DNA of 64,000 nt, from positions 27,900,001-27,964,000 of the forward strand of contig NC_068569.1 in NCBI RefSeq assembly GCF_025698545.1, given 5' to 3'. The stretch comes from Gossypium raimondii. Its lineage: Eukaryota > Streptophyta > Magnoliopsida > Malvales > Malvaceae. Of this stretch, positions 13,401 to 24,839 are shown in pieces. A model generated the notes under the pieces. That model searched no databases. It was not told where the DNA came from and saw nothing but the letters and a program-made list of their open reading frames with translations. The position numbers and the translations under genes were made by a program. Each line of letters begins with the position of its first letter. Within the stretch, counting starts at the first letter, position 1.

Positions 13401-13660
13401 ACAATCGTATGGACAAAGGTGAAGCGTTGGGAATGAGCATTGAGAATGAAGAGCATGATAAGATAGCAAAGAAGCTTACAATTGTTGGACTTTGGTGCAT
13501 CCAATGGTATCCGGTGGATCGTCCATCAATGAAGTCGGTGGTTCAAATTTTGGAAGGAGAGGTTGAGCATCTCACAGTACCGCCAAATCCTTTTGCCTCT
13601 AAAGAGGAAATGAGGGCTAAACTGCCCATAAACAGAGAGCTTCCCACTATTTCTGAATAA
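10437..13660 (+). CDS. LRK10L-type receptor-like kinase, copy 1 (3 exons, 609 aa)
   Basis: This is a plasma-membrane receptor kinase of the LEAF RUST 10 disease-resistance-locus-like (LRK10L) family. Exons are 10437-11145, 12441-12467 and 12567-13660, with GT-AG introns and phase 1 at both junctions. Residues 1-20 form a signal peptide. A Cys-rich GUB_WAK-type ectodomain follows, with CGSPGFNLSC near residue 55 and a C-terminal WAK-associated Cys cluster (CGDCEARHQGC). A membrane helix spans about 247-264. The kinase has LGQGGYGTVF near 310, the VAVK lysine at 331, HFD with Asp428, DFG at 446 and APE at 473. The catalytic-loop Arg is replaced by Phe, so this is a non-RD kinase, as is usual in this family. 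The gene appears intact. Its inverted paralogue lies at 27526-30188. The ligand is unknown. Confidence 0.92.
11381..11990. mobile_element. MITE inserted in intron 1 of LRK10L copy 1, 610 bp
   Basis: The ends are GGGTCTGTTTGATTG and its near inverse CAATCAAACAGAA. The paralogous intron of copy 2 (around 29230) runs straight from 'ttttaaaataa' to 'gttttattttt', giving a clean empty site. The interior is rich in ttttcc/ggaaaa motifs with no ORF. The termini resemble Tourist or hAT MITEs. A flanking duplication (taa/gaa) is at best degenerate. Confidence 0.85.
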
Positions 13661-14468
13661 TTAAGAGTATATATCAAACCAATATCCGATCTGCAACTTT
13701 TCCTTTTTTCTCCTTTCTCTTTAATATTGTTATTGTATAATATGTAATTCCCAAGGATGGAGATGCTGCTTGTAAAAACTAGTTTTATAACAGCTGATAA
13801 AAATATAGCGTAAAGATTAAGAAAATATATTGTTTGTTTTTTGTAAAAATTGAAAGATTAAAGAATTAGAACAACAAAAATATAGCTCTTGACTTCTTGT
13901 TTCTCTGCCTTGTCTCAAAAGCATTTTTATTAAGGGTAAGTAAAGTTGGGGGGGTTAGAGTAATTATGAGTCCAAATGAAGAAGCCCAATGTCAATCATT
14001 GCTGAGGGGAGGATCACAACCCCAATGGATTGATGTTGACACTAAGGATGAAGAGGAAGTGGCAGTGTCTAAAGTCAAAGAATTTGGTGGTTTCAAAGAG
14101 ATGGTGAAGGAATTAGCATCTCTGGAAGAATTGAGAAGATTGGAAGGGGTGAAGCGAGGTTAGGTGAACTGGTTTAAGCAAAGGTACAGAGAGTTGGTTT
14201 GCTGGTTCACCATGGTAGGATGACTTCGTAGTTGGTTTGCTGAATGTGAACAAAAAAAATCGTTAATTTTAGCTCTGAATAATTGTGTTGTAATATTGCA
14301 AATTCAAGTCAAATCATCACTGATAATGTAATAAATTATAAATTAGTTGAAGAAATTATAAAGATACATCTTCATATTTTTTAATCTCATTCTGTTGTTT
14401 GTACATTGAATTTGATATTTAAAGACTTAGCTCACACTTTTATAGTTTAATATCACATATTTTAAGGG

Positions 14469-14512
<44 letters not shown>

Positions 14513-14659
14513 CTATTATTCTCATGCATTGACAATTTTAAAACTCATTCTAAGTTAAAAATTTTGAAAGTCGACGATATAAGACTTGTTACCGGAACAA
14601 CTGTTGGTTTGAATTGATATTTTTTTTAATAATCTCATTATAAGTTCTGATTATATCTG
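13661..14659. other. LRK10L copy 1 3' flank and gene-poor DNA
   Basis: Similarity to the copy 2 flank runs only about 40 bases past the stop. An open frame at 13897-14163 (+) encodes an acidic/basic C-terminal stretch rich in Glu, Lys and Val. I do not recognise it, and its only upstream start is non-ATG, so it is not called a gene. A (TA)n tract lies at about 14472-14508. Confidence 0.45.
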
Positions 14660-14790
14660 TTTTTTTTAACACAATGGCTAAAACTATCTATAGTTCCTCC
14701 CCAACCCATAAATAGGAGGATAATGCGTTTCAGCGCACTCAAACCCACGTGCTTCCATGCTAATCGAGTTAAGACTTAATCGATTAATTT
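14660..14790 (-). mobile_element. tRNA-derived SINE copy
   Basis: Read on the minus strand there is an A-box-like segment (CTTAACTCGATTAGCATGG) followed by a B-box-like GGGTTTGAGTGCGC, then a body with CATTATCCTCC and TTTATGGGTTGG. The same order of blocks occurs on the + strand at 59050-59175. Two independent copies with pol III-type boxes support a SINE family. Confidence 0.65.
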
Positions 14791-15204
14791 ATTATTAATT
14801 TATAAATTAGTTAGATTTTGTCCGATTATAGGTGAACTACATGAAAGGATGAATAATATAATTTAGGAGATCAAATATGCTATTAAAGATAATATGTATA
14901 GTGATGAAAATCCAAAGATTGAAAATTTTATATAAAATTTTCAACTTTGAAAAAAACCAACAATACAATATTTTTTATTATATAAAATTCTCTTCTCAAG
15001 TCCTTCAATAGAAAAATAATATGTAATTTATCTATAAAAATAATATGTGCTTCACCTATATCCTCTTATATTTTGCAACAATAATATCAACGGAACTAAG
15101 ACTCTATCAACAACAATTCAACAAATTTAACTTTATGTGATTAGTAGGATTTCTTCTTCTAAAACATATATTATAAATTTCTTTAATTTTTGTTTAGTAA
15201 AAGG

Positions 15205-15595
15205 TAAAATTATGTTATTAGTCCTAATACCATGCAAAAGTTATGAATTTAGTCACTGTATTCTAATTTGATTATTTTTAGTCCATGTACTTTTGAATAT
15301 TTAAATTTTAGTCCTAACCCAAACAATAACTATTAAATCCATTAAATTAAATTATGTAATTTTCAAAATTTTATGCGACAAACTTATTATCATATGTGTG
15401 ATTCCATGTCAATTTGTTATTTTCACATAATACTTACAAAAATTCACATCATTTTAGTTAATGGATTTCATGGTTAATGAGCTAATGTTTCAAATTTTGA
15501 AAATACAAGAAGTAAAATTGACCAAATTAGAGTATATTGACTAAATCTGTAGCTTATACATAGTACATGGACTAACAGCAAAATTTAACATTAGT
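15205..15595. repeat. MITE-like element with long inverted ends
   Basis: The left end (ttattagtcc ... gtccatgtac) and the right end (gtacatggactaacagca) are inverted versions of one another over roughly 80 bases with mismatches. There is no coding sequence. Relatives with the 'ttagtcc' phrase occur near 30880-31170. Confidence 0.6.
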
Positions 15596-15689
15596 CAAAT
15601 ATGCTTCAGATTTTGGGATAAATTTCAAAACTACAGGTGAACTTTGATCTAATGTGCAATTTAATACATCAATTTTAATTTGGTGCAAG

Positions 15690-16279
15690 TGTCACGGACT
15701 TAGAATTTTTCCACGCGATCCGTGCGGCCTTAGGCAGTTTCTTTGCTTAAAAACGCCTAAGACAGCCTAACTCGCAATGATAACGGATTCAACAGTAAAA
15801 ACACCTAAGTCAGCTTAATCTCGCAATGATAAAGGATTCAACAGAATTCCCTCAAGGCACCCACGAAGAACAGCAGAAGAACGAAGTAAGAACAAACTTT
15901 GAAAGATGAACAAAAGCAAGAACGCTTGGGAGAAAAGTTTGAGTGAACACTCTCAAAATTCTTATTAACAACTGTATGAATTACAATGAGCAAAGAGATC
16001 TCTATTTATAGTTGAGCCTCAAAGTACATCAAGGGCTACAATTAAAAGTTGTATACAATTAGAACTCTAAGACACAATTAGAAGCTGTATACAATTAGAA
16101 CTCTAAGATTACATAATCATATCTTCTTGGATCACTTTCCATATTTATCAGGCTCTTGAGATGGGCTTTTAATCTCTCCAGGCAACGGGCCAGTTTGGTT
16201 GGGCCAAATGACCTCCCACAAATATGATGGATCGCACAAGTTTATCATGGTTGTGTGCTCCCATGCGCAACCCATGACA
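15690..16279 (-). repeat. Gypsy element LTR (3' LTR in element orientation)
   Basis: The LTR begins TGTCACGG and ends CCCATGACA on the + strand. It matches 20760-21348 nearly base for base. Confidence 0.93.
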
Positions 16280-16292
16280 TTCTCCCCCACTT
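16280..16292 (-). other. Gypsy polypurine tract
   Basis: On the minus strand AAGTGGGGGAGAA abuts the 3' LTR start TGTCATGG. This is the position and composition expected for the plus-strand primer. Confidence 0.75.
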
Positions 16293-17312
16293 GTTCTAGC
16301 GACGCCCTCGTCGCATATTCCTTATGGAGTTGGTCAATCTTCCCTTGGAACTGCCACAATACCTCGGCAGGTTCCTAACTTGCTTCGCTATCAAGAAGTC
16401 CCTTCCATCAAACTATGTACTCATGTCGTGGTCAGTGGTACTTTTGTCTAATTACCCGATCTGTCTCAATGTTTCGACTTCACGATCGTACGACACCTTT
16501 ACCCCCATCGGTGCTCGTTCGGACTTGCCTTGATTCAGATCCTCTTGATCCCCATGAAATGGCTTAACCATGCTTACATGGAAGACCGGGTAGACTTTAA
16601 GTTTTGCTGGCAGTTCAAGCTTGTAGGCCACCTTGCCTACTCTCTTCACAACTTTGAACGGCCCCTCATACCTTCGCACAAGACCCTTTTGCAAGCCAAT
16701 ATATCGCAAAATCAAGTGTAGTTTAGCGAGAACTGAGTCACCCACTTGAAATTGCACATCCCTTCGTTTTTGATCAACCCACTTCTTGCTACGCTTACTT
16801 GCCTTGTGTAAACAAGCTCTAGCCAAGTCATTCTTCTCTTGCCAATCTTTTGCGAATCGATAGGCTGCCAGGTTTGGTCCTGTATAATGGGTCACAACAG
16901 CGTTGGGTGTGAGTGGCTGTTGACCCGTCACTATTTCAAATGGACTTTGATTCGTGGCCCCACTTCGCTGCAAGTTGTATGAAAATTGGGCCACATCCAA
17001 CAACTTTGGCCAATCCCTTTGTGTGGCACTTATGTAGTGTCAAAGATATGTCTCCAACAATGCATTTACTTGTTCAGTTTGCCCATCGGTTTGTGGATGC
17101 ATGCTCGTGGAGAAGTTCAAATTTGAGCCCATTGACTTGAACAACTCCGTCCAAAACCGGCCCGTAAATCGCCCATCTCGATCACTGATAATAGACAGTG
17201 GCACTCCCCAATATTTCACCACGTGTCTAAGAAACAACCGAGCTGCTTCCTCAGCAGGGCACTCCTTGGTTGCCTGAATAAATGTCGCATACTTTGAAAA
17301 CCTGTCCACCAC
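16293..17312 (-). pseudogene. Gypsy integrase core, C-terminus and chromodomain-like tail
   Basis: The segment 17312-17040 has an integrase core with VDRFSKYATF, SDRDGRFTGRFW and the HPQTDGQTEQVN motif. The segment 17003-16452 continues with the C-terminal region (RYEGPFKVVKRVGK, YPVFHVSMVKPF). The tail (about 16470-16310) keeps a chromodomain-like WKG...DSEAS...EPAEVL pattern. The reading is cut by a stop near 17037, at least three more in the tail, and a 1-base loss just before 17312. It is non-functional. Confidence 0.85.
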
Positions 17313-17339
17313 AAAAGAATACTCTTAAACCCGTCAGAC

Positions 17340-18267
17340 TTAGGCAAACCAATAATAAAATCCATGGATAAACTCTCCCATGGCCTTTCCGGAACTGGCG
17401 GGTTGAAGCAAACCGGCTGGAGTATTTAACTCAACCTTGTCTTGTTGGCACACTAGACAGGTTTTCACATAGGTTTCCACATCAGCACCCATGTGAGGCC
17501 AGTAATCCTCCAAAAAGGTCAAAGTGCAATGCATCTCTGATGGCCTGCCCATTTCGAGTCATGACACTCCTTCATGACTTTCTTACGGAGTTTCCCATAA
17601 TGGGGCACATAGAGGCAGTGTCCATGAGTGTATAACAACTCCTCATCAAGCCAAAATCTTTTTGTTTTTCCCTCATTGGCAAGCTCAATCAAATTTTTGG
17701 CTGTGGGATCATGGGACAATCCCTCTCGAATGCGTTCCAACAAAGAACCATCATGTTGGCACTTCTTAGTTTATATTCCATTGTAAAATCAAACTCCGCT
17801 AGTAAAACCTGCCAACGAGCCTGCTTGGGAAACAACTTTTTCTGGGTTAGAAAGTAACTATTGGCAACATTATCGGTAAGGACCACGAACCTGGAACCCA
17901 ATAGATAATGTCTCCATATGCGCAAGCAGTGTACTACCGCAGTTATCTCTTTCTCTTAGACCGTATATCTACGTTCCGTCTCATTAAGCTTTCAACTCTC
18001 GAAAGTAATTGGGTGCCCATCTTGCATCAGTACTCCCCCTATAGCATAATCTAATGCATCCGTGCATACAGCATAAGGCTTCATAAAATCTGGTAAGGCA
18101 AGTACGGGTTCCCTCGTCATTTCTTACTTCAATTGATTAAAGGCCTTCTCACATTCCGGTTTCCAATCTCTTACCTTTCCCTTTTTCAACATGTCCGTTA
18201 AGGGAGTGATAATTCTAGAGTAGCCTTCAACAAAGCGACGATAGTAATTTGCCAACCCAAGGAAGGA
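17340..18267 (-). pseudogene. Gypsy RNase H and H2C2 zinc-finger remnants
   Basis: The RNase H part is visible at 17925-17700 (FVVLTDN, ARWQVLLAEFDF). The integrase H2C2 finger region spans about 17610-17410 (ECHDSKWAGH, then TCLVCQQDK). The frame changes at about 17550 and 17710, and stops occur near 17957 and 18264. Confidence 0.8.
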
Positions 18268-19284
18268 TCACAATTCTGTTACCTTGGTTGGAGGCTCCCA
18301 CTCTGAAATGGCTCGTACATTGCTCTTATCCATTCGGATCTTACCACCTCCCACAATGTGGCCTAGGAATGACACCTCTTGTTGGGCAAATGAGCATTTC
18401 TCCTCCTTGATGAACAGCTCATTTTCCCTCAAAGTTTGGAGCACCTCCCTCAAGTGTCCAATGTGCTCTTCAAGAGACTTGCTATACACCACGATATCAT
18501 CAAGGTAAACAACCACAAAACGATTAAGAAATGGTTGAAGTACCTTATTCATTAGGGTGCAGAATGTAGCTAGGGCATTCGTGAGTCCAAAAGGCATCAC
18601 AAGGAACTCATACGAACCGTACCGTGTCACACAAGCTGTCTTTGGTTCATCTCCTTCGGCTATTCGAACTTGATGATACCCCGATCTCAGATCTAACTTG
18701 GTAAACCATCTTGCACTACCAAGCTGATTAAACAAATCTGCAATAAGAGGAACAGGGTACCTATTCTTTACAGTGATCTTGTTTAGAGCTCGATAATCGA
18801 TGCACATTCTTAATGACCCATCATGTTTCTTTTGGAACAACACTGGGGCACCGTATGGGGATTTAGATGGTCTAATGAATCTCGCATCTAAAAGTTCCTT
18901 CAATTTTTTTCACAACTCTTTTAATTCTGGCGGAGACATACGATAAGGAGCCCTTGCTGGCGGCACCACATTGGACACTAACTCGATTTTGTGGTCCACC
19001 TCCCTCTTGGGTGGCAAACTTTTGGGCAACTGAGCATGCATTATATCTCGGAATGATTGCAACAATTGACCCACTTCTTTCGGGGTCTCACTAACAGTCT
19101 CAGCGGTCTCTTCGATCTTCAAGGTTGCTAAATATGAGACTTCATTTCTACGTACACCTTTAGCAAACTGAATTGCCGACAGTGTTTTTCCCTCAAACCT
19201 TCTCTTCTTTGTTACTTTCACCATGCATTGATGTTTCGCGTCCGAAATCACCATGTAATTGCTCAAATGGGGCAATAAGAGCAT
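18268..19284 (-). pseudogene. Gypsy reverse transcriptase with one internal stop
   Basis: One frame from 19284 to 18268 is broken by a single TGA at 18910-18912. Upstream lies the protease-RT linker ending in YRMSPPELKEL. Downstream come [37 protein letters not shown], the MPFGLTNA segment and the YLDD catalytic box. The invariant Asp residues of the palm are kept. Confidence 0.9.
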
Positions 19285-19375
19285 TAACCTGATCTAGGAA
19301 GCTTAGTCCAACCCAAAAATCATAATCATTAAGTGGTATTACCTTAATAGATACCTTCCCGAACCATTTGTCGAG

Positions 19376-20720
19376 CTAAAGATCCACTCCCTTTGCAACC
19401 CCCTTGATTGGAACACTTTCTGAATTCACTGTTTTGATCCGACCCATTTCATTATCTATCTTGAGGCCCAGTTTACAAGCAGCCTCCTCAGATATGAACA
19501 AATCAGAAGCGCCTGTGTCAACGAGCGCATTCAATTTCCTATCAGCCACAATGATGTCTACAAACATCAAACCATGGCTCATTCTATCTTCGACACCCCC
19601 TAGTATCGAACCAAGATTGTTATCCTCCGCATCGGACTCCCCCTTTGCTTCCATAGCCGTGAGAGCGGCCTTCTTTGGGTAGTCATTGATCATATGTGGA
19701 CCATCACAGTGAAAGCAACTTATAGGCCCACTCTTTTTCTTGTCCCCAAGGCTTCTTACCGTTGTCGTTCCTAGTGGGTCTTTCTTTATCTTCCCCAGTA
19801 TTACCCTTTTGATTAAACCTTGGCTTAGAAGAATTGGCATTGTCTTTCTTCCCACCAAATTCAGCAAGCGATTCTGCTACGGACATAGCCTTGGTGAGTT
19901 CTTGAACTCCTCGGCGTTGTAACTCCTGCTTCACCCACGGTTTTAATCCGTCCATGAAGGAAAAAAATGCCTCTTTCTCCCTCATATCTGAGATTTGAAG
20001 CATAAGTTCGCTAAACTCCTGCACATACTCCCTCACAGTGCCTTGTTGCGCAAGCCGACGTAACTTTGCCCGAGCCTCATCCTCGGCATACTCTGGGTAA
20101 AACTGTGCTTTGAACTCACATCGAAACTCCTCCCAAGTTCTGATTTCGGTCCCACCACGTCTCACATCAGTGGACCTACGACGCCACCATAACAAAGCAA
20201 CGTCAGATAAATACATCGCAGCAGTAGTTACCTTAGTGACATCCTCTGTGATGCCTTTGGCACGGAAGTATTGCTCGATTCCCCACAGAAAGTTGTCCAT
20301 ATCTCTTGCGGACTTTATTCCCTTGAACTCCTTGGGCTTGGGAACATCAATATTGGGCTTGGGTGCGACAGCAGCTAACCCACCATTGCCCAAAGTAGCT
20401 TTGTAGATTGTGAGTTCACCCTTGAGCTCCGCAATCTCCCCTTTCAAGGCCGCCACCATAGTTTCAATGGCATCATCTCTACCCGTCAACTGTTCCACAT
20501 TGTCCAACACATATACTTTGAGCTACTCCTGCATGGACTGCAATCCTTCATGGAGCCTATCATCGACATCATCAATCCTCTCCTTGATATCCCCCACGGA
20601 ATTCTCGAGAGTGACGACACGATCATCTAAAGTTGACAATATGTCCCTCGAGCGACTAGCTTTCCTAGCCCTCCCATGGGTCTCCATTCCCTCAACATTC
20701 CCAGCAACTTCTTTCGACAT
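19376..20720 (-). pseudogene. Gypsy gag and aspartic protease remnants
   Basis: Gag runs from 20720 with a TAG at 20523-20525 and continues in the same frame from 20510 to about 19704. It has a coiled N-terminus, the VPKPKEFKG and NFLWGIEQYF retrotransposon-gag core, then a basic tail. A frameshift near 19740 leads into a degenerate zinc knuckle (CFHCDGPHMINDY, last Cys changed to Tyr). The protease follows with its VDTGAS active site near 19525. Confidence 0.87.
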
Positions 20721-20744
20721 CTTTCAACGGTCGTTTCGAACCTT

Positions 20745-20757
20745 GGCTCGGATACCA
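20745..20757 (-). other. Gypsy primer-binding site (initiator-Met tRNA type)
   Basis: On the minus strand TGGTATCCGAGCC lies two bases inside the 5' LTR. It matches the usual plant iMet PBS TGGTATCAGAGCC with one change. Confidence 0.8.
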
Positions 20758-20759
20758 AC

Positions 20760-21348
20760 TGTCACGGACTTAGAATTTTTCCACGCGATCCGTGCGGCCT
20801 TAGGCAGTTTCTTTGCTTAAAAATGCCTAAGACAGCCTAACTCGCTATGATAACAGATTCAACAGTAAAAACACCTAAGTCAGCTTAATCTCGCAATGAT
20901 AAAGGATTCAACAGAATTCCCTCAAGGCACCCACGAAGAACAGCAGAAGAATGAAGTAAGAATGAACTTTGAAAGATGAACAAAAGCAAGAACGCTTGGG
21001 AGAAAAGTTTGAGTGAACACTCTCAAAATTCTTATTAACAACTGTATGAATTACAATGAGCAAAAAGGTCTCTATTTATAGTTAAGCCTCAAAGTACATC
21101 AAGGGCTACAATTAAAAGTTGTGTACAATTAGAACTTTAAGACACAATTAGAAACTGTATACAATTAGAACTCTAAGATTACATAATCATATATTCTCGG
21201 ATCACTTTCATAGTTATCAGGTTCTTGAGATGGGCTTTTAATCTCTCCAGGCAACGGGCCAGTTTGGTTGGGCCAAATGACCTCCCTCAAATATGATGGA
21301 TCGCACAAGTTTGTCATGGTTGCGTGCTCCCATGTGCAACCTATGACA
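20760..21348 (-). repeat. Gypsy element LTR (5' LTR in element orientation)
   Basis: This is the partner of 15690-16279. Most differences are transitions. Confidence 0.93.
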
Positions 21349-21749
21349 CAAGTATACACATGAAAGTTTAATTGTAGTCCAAAAGCATACATGAAATTAA
21401 CTTTGATTCTAATTCAATCATATAAGTTTAAATAAATAAATAAATTTATTTATTTTATATTAAATAAATATAATTATTTGTATACGTAATATGTAAACTT
21501 AAAATGTGCTATATTCATAAATACAGTTTATTTTTCAAATCTTCCCTGTTTTGCTTCGGGCAACAATGATCATTCTTCACTAAAATTAATTATCTTTCAA
21601 AGATAAGTCCCAAAATATGTTTCCATTTGTTTCACTTGAAAATATACTCATTAAGCTTTATTTATATAAATTTCATCACTTAAATATTTTTGTACAATTT
21701 ACTATGATTTTTCAAAATTAGAACAAGGGATCCTGAAATCATTCGAGAT

Positions 21750-22241
21750 TGTCTCAAAAATATTATTATATATCATAATCTACAATTTCATTGCTTACAT
21801 TGTTTCCTCCATGCGAAACTAGCCTCAATAAGCTTTGTTTTTATATTTAATTAAACCTCTAATTAGATTTCTACAATTTTGGTGAATTTTCAAAGTTGAA
21901 CCACTATTCTTTCCAGAAACTGTTTTAGTGATAATGTCTATTTTTCTTAATTCTTTGCGTTAACTTTCATTTAATCATACATAATCATTATAATTTTTAT
22001 TATTATTCAATTTAATCCTTAAAACCGACTTACATCAACATATAATTTTATCGTAACTTCTCTTATTTTAATTATGAATTTCACAAGTTTACAATTTAAT
22101 CCCTAACATTATGAAAATTCATTATTTGTTATAATTTCATTTTAAAATCACTTTATAATTAATCCACTAACACTCAACATTCCATTTAAACTTCCTAAGA
22201 CAATACTTTATTTCACACATAAACTTTTGTACACTTTACAA
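21750..22241. repeat. Direct repeat, left copy (about 490 bp)
   Basis: The text from 'gattgtctcaaaaatatta' to 'acactttacaattt' recurs almost unchanged at 24840-25346. The two copies flank the chimeric block. Confidence 0.85.
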
Positions 22242-23514
22242 TTTGAACGTTTGAAAGTTTTCATTTAAGTCATTGGACTATTAAAATCGTTGTTGTATGA
22301 CCTTCTTTGCTCACATAACTTGCACTAATTGAAAGCTTTCATTCCCCTTCTATTTTACAATTTAGTTTTGTTTCATGAAACAACTTTAAACTTTATGAAT
22401 CTACGAACCAAAATCCAAACAACTTTCTTCTCCAATCTTCAACACTAATCTTTAGTTCGACTTGAATCTAATGTATGTTCTACTTATTGATAAATATTGA
22501 TCTACCATATCAATGGCTGAATCGTTGTTTAGAGCTCTCTAGCCAAACATTTAAAAAAAATCGTAATAACCTAATTACTTAAATAAGAAGTTTCAAATAG
22601 TTTAGTGACTTAAACGAATACTTTAAAATAATTTAGTGACCATTTTGTAATTTATTTGATAAGAACAAATCATAAGTCCGGGGTTCCCCCCCCCTTATCC
22701 AGCAGGGTACTGTCAAACTGCTTATCTATAAAAGTCTAACCTCCTTTCCCTCATTGCCGCAGCACCTGTGAAAGTGGCAGCAAGAACCAAAGCACCATAC
22801 ATAAGTGATATTTCCTTCGTCCTTACCCACAGTTGCGGGTATATATGTCATTTAAGGTAGAGTGAGGGGGCTATAGCCCCTGAGCGATACTTCCCTGTTC
22901 TATAGCTAAGTTAACTGTATTATAAACTACTGAGTCTTTTAGAAAGCCTCCCCGAGGGAGGTATGGAGGGGTAACGGTTCATTTGACCAATCGAGCATTC
23001 CGTGATCCACGTTGTTGAAAATCCTTGACAATTGTCCAATAAATTTAATAATAGTTTAATGATTTTAAGTGTAATTTACTCAGAAAAATTTATCTAATTT
23101 CATCGCTTTGCTTTGTTTTCCTTTCCTTTCTATTACCTCATCCAAACATAAAGTAAAATAAACCCAAAAAACACCTAACACCTAAATAGCGAAACACCAT
23201 AACTTGACACAAGAACCCCTAAATAGCACTACTTTACAATATCTCGAAACACCAAGACCAAACGGAGCTTCCACTAAGTACTTATGCAATGATCAGGAAC
23301 ATCACCCCCTATTCTTCACCATCAATTCACCACTTACACACATTGCTTCACCAAAGAAAACATAACCCAACATCCCACTTGCCACAACACTTTCATATTT
23401 CACTGTCGAAACTAATACAATGCAGTTTAACACCCAATCTTATATACATAACAAAATTTTATTTTCATTCAGTTGGTACATATTTAAATAAAAAAATACT
23501 TACTTTTTTAAGTA

Positions 23515-23970
23515 CTAAAGTAAGGCGTTAAGGTCCTCGTATTGTCCTGAATACAAATATGGATCAACATTAGGTGTTCTTAGAATCAAACCTGAAAAAG
23601 CTGCTGAGGAACCCTGTTCACCCCATTTCCAAACCCAAAAGGTTCTTTTAACATGCAAGGCTTTCTCTGCAGCCACTTTTAACTCATCATTGCAATCCCC
23701 GAACTCTTCTGCCTTCGTGCTGAAATTCCTCTCCGGCAACTCTTCTACGTATGCATCCACGGTGTACATCACGCACCATGACTGCAGCCCAGGGTATGCC
23801 CAAGATTGCGTCTTATACATCTTTCTCTTGCACATGCCTTCCACGATCCGGACCTTTTCCTTCACATCATCCGTTTTTAGGACTAAGGCAGTTCTTCTTG
23901 GATAGCGCGGTGAGCGGTGACCTCTGGCGACTCGCCTGCTCTCATCCTTCTGGATAACGGTGCCCCACAT
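23515..23970 (-). pseudogene. Unrecognised 151-codon ORF in the chimeric block
   Basis: This is an open frame with non-random composition. It has a basic start, a Trp/Tyr-rich centre (QSWAYPGLQSWCVMY), an acidic stretch, then FWVWKWGEQGSS and a C-terminus ending DPYLYSGQYEDLNALL. No family could be assigned. It looks like the end of a cellular gene carried in the repeat. The counterpart at 40440-40531 and 45505-45870 is cut by a copia insertion and carries further changes, so copy A is the better-preserved version. Whether it is expressed cannot be told. Confidence 0.4.
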
Positions 23971-24039
23971 GGCTGCATGGTCCCATCGGAGAGCAGCTGG
24001 CGTGATTCATCGAGTTTTATCTTGTTGTTGTTTTAAAGA

Positions 24040-24826
24040 TTAGGTATAATCTAATTGTCAACAAAGAAGCTTTATGGGTCCAGTTATTGAGGAACAAATA
24101 TAAATTTCATGGGATGATTCCAGGGGAAATTCGTCGTAGTAATTGCTCACAACTATGGCAAGGATTAACAAGGATTTGGAATGAGGTTAAAAATAGTCTC
24201 ATGTGGTCAAGTGGAATGAGGCTAAAATAGTTTCATTCGCGATGGGAGACTGGTTAATTTTTGGAACGATGTCTGGGTGAGAGATGTGGGGCCATTGAAG
24301 CAAAAATATATTGGTCAAGTAGAGATAGGCGAGACGATCTAGGTCTGTGATGTTGTCTTTCCAGAAGGTGGTTGGAACTTACAATGGTTGTCATCTGTTC
24401 TTCCGCAAGTAGCTGTTGATCGCATTTTGGCCTGTAATGTGCCGTTCGAAGGGATGGGGTCTGATCAGCTTACATTGAAATGGATGTCTGCAACAAAGTT
24501 CTCTTTTTCGGAGTCCTATAAACATCTCTTTGAAGTCAATAGTTCGAATCAAAATGAGTGTCATAGATTATTATGGAAAGTGGTTGCACCACTGAGAGTC
24601 CGTGCTTTTTATGGTTACTGAACAGAGGTAGACTCTTAACCAATGAGGAGAGAGTGTGACGTGGTATGACTCAGATTCTTTATTGTGAACGTTGTGGTTG
24701 TGTGATGGAAACTGCAATCAATGTAGTACGAGATTGCGGGTTTGCAAAAGTAGTTTGGAAAATCATTGTTCCTAGACGTAGTTGGGAGGATTTCTTTAGT
24801 ACTGTTACTTTAGAAACTTGGATGTA
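24040..24826 (+). pseudogene. LINE-type retrotransposon remnant (region after RT)
   Basis: Scattered frames read WNDVWVRDVGPLK and LLWKVVAPLRVRAF, typical of the zf-RVT region downstream of plant LINE reverse transcriptases. Stops and frameshifts are frequent. It matches 45889-46676. Confidence 0.75.
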
Positions 24827-24839
24827 AGACAATCATTCT

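Larger units (their letters stand above)
15690..21348 (-). mobile_element. Ty3/gypsy LTR retrotransposon, chromovirus-like, complete but decayed
   Basis: Two LTRs of about 590 bp flank an internal region with gag, protease, reverse transcriptase, RNase H and integrase in gypsy order on the minus strand. A chromodomain-like tail closes the integrase. A tRNA-iMet-type primer site and a polypurine tract are present. The flanks share caag on both sides (15686-15689 and 21349-21352), which is offset by one base from a perfect 5-bp duplication. By eye the LTRs differ at roughly 22-26 sites (about 96% identity), so the insertion is fairly young, yet the coding region is broken by many stops and small indels. 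The Galadriel clade is possible but not established. Confidence 0.93.
22242..24826. repeat. Chimeric dispersed block, copy A
   Basis: This 2.6-kb block is repeated at about 39093-40536 plus 45500-46676, where a copia element splits it. In order it contains a truncated MITE (to about 22660), a segment around 22730-22990 I do not recognise, a minus-strand ORF (23515-23970) and a LINE fragment on the + strand. The same order and orientation are kept in both copies. A C8-10 run lies near 22685. Confidence 0.82.

Noticed and set aside
13897..14163. 88-codon frame downstream of LRK10L copy 1
   Set aside because: No ATG before the main part, no recognised domain and no splice context. A gene fragment cannot be excluded, but it is not supported.
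15690..21348. Endogenous pararetrovirus
   Set aside because: LTRs, PBS, polypurine tract and an integrase with chromodomain-like tail show a gypsy retrotransposon.
22730..22990. Possible captured coding piece (minus strand, small membrane-like stretch)
   Set aside because: Only about 20 residues read hydrophobic and Ala-rich. No family could be named and both copies contain nearby stops.
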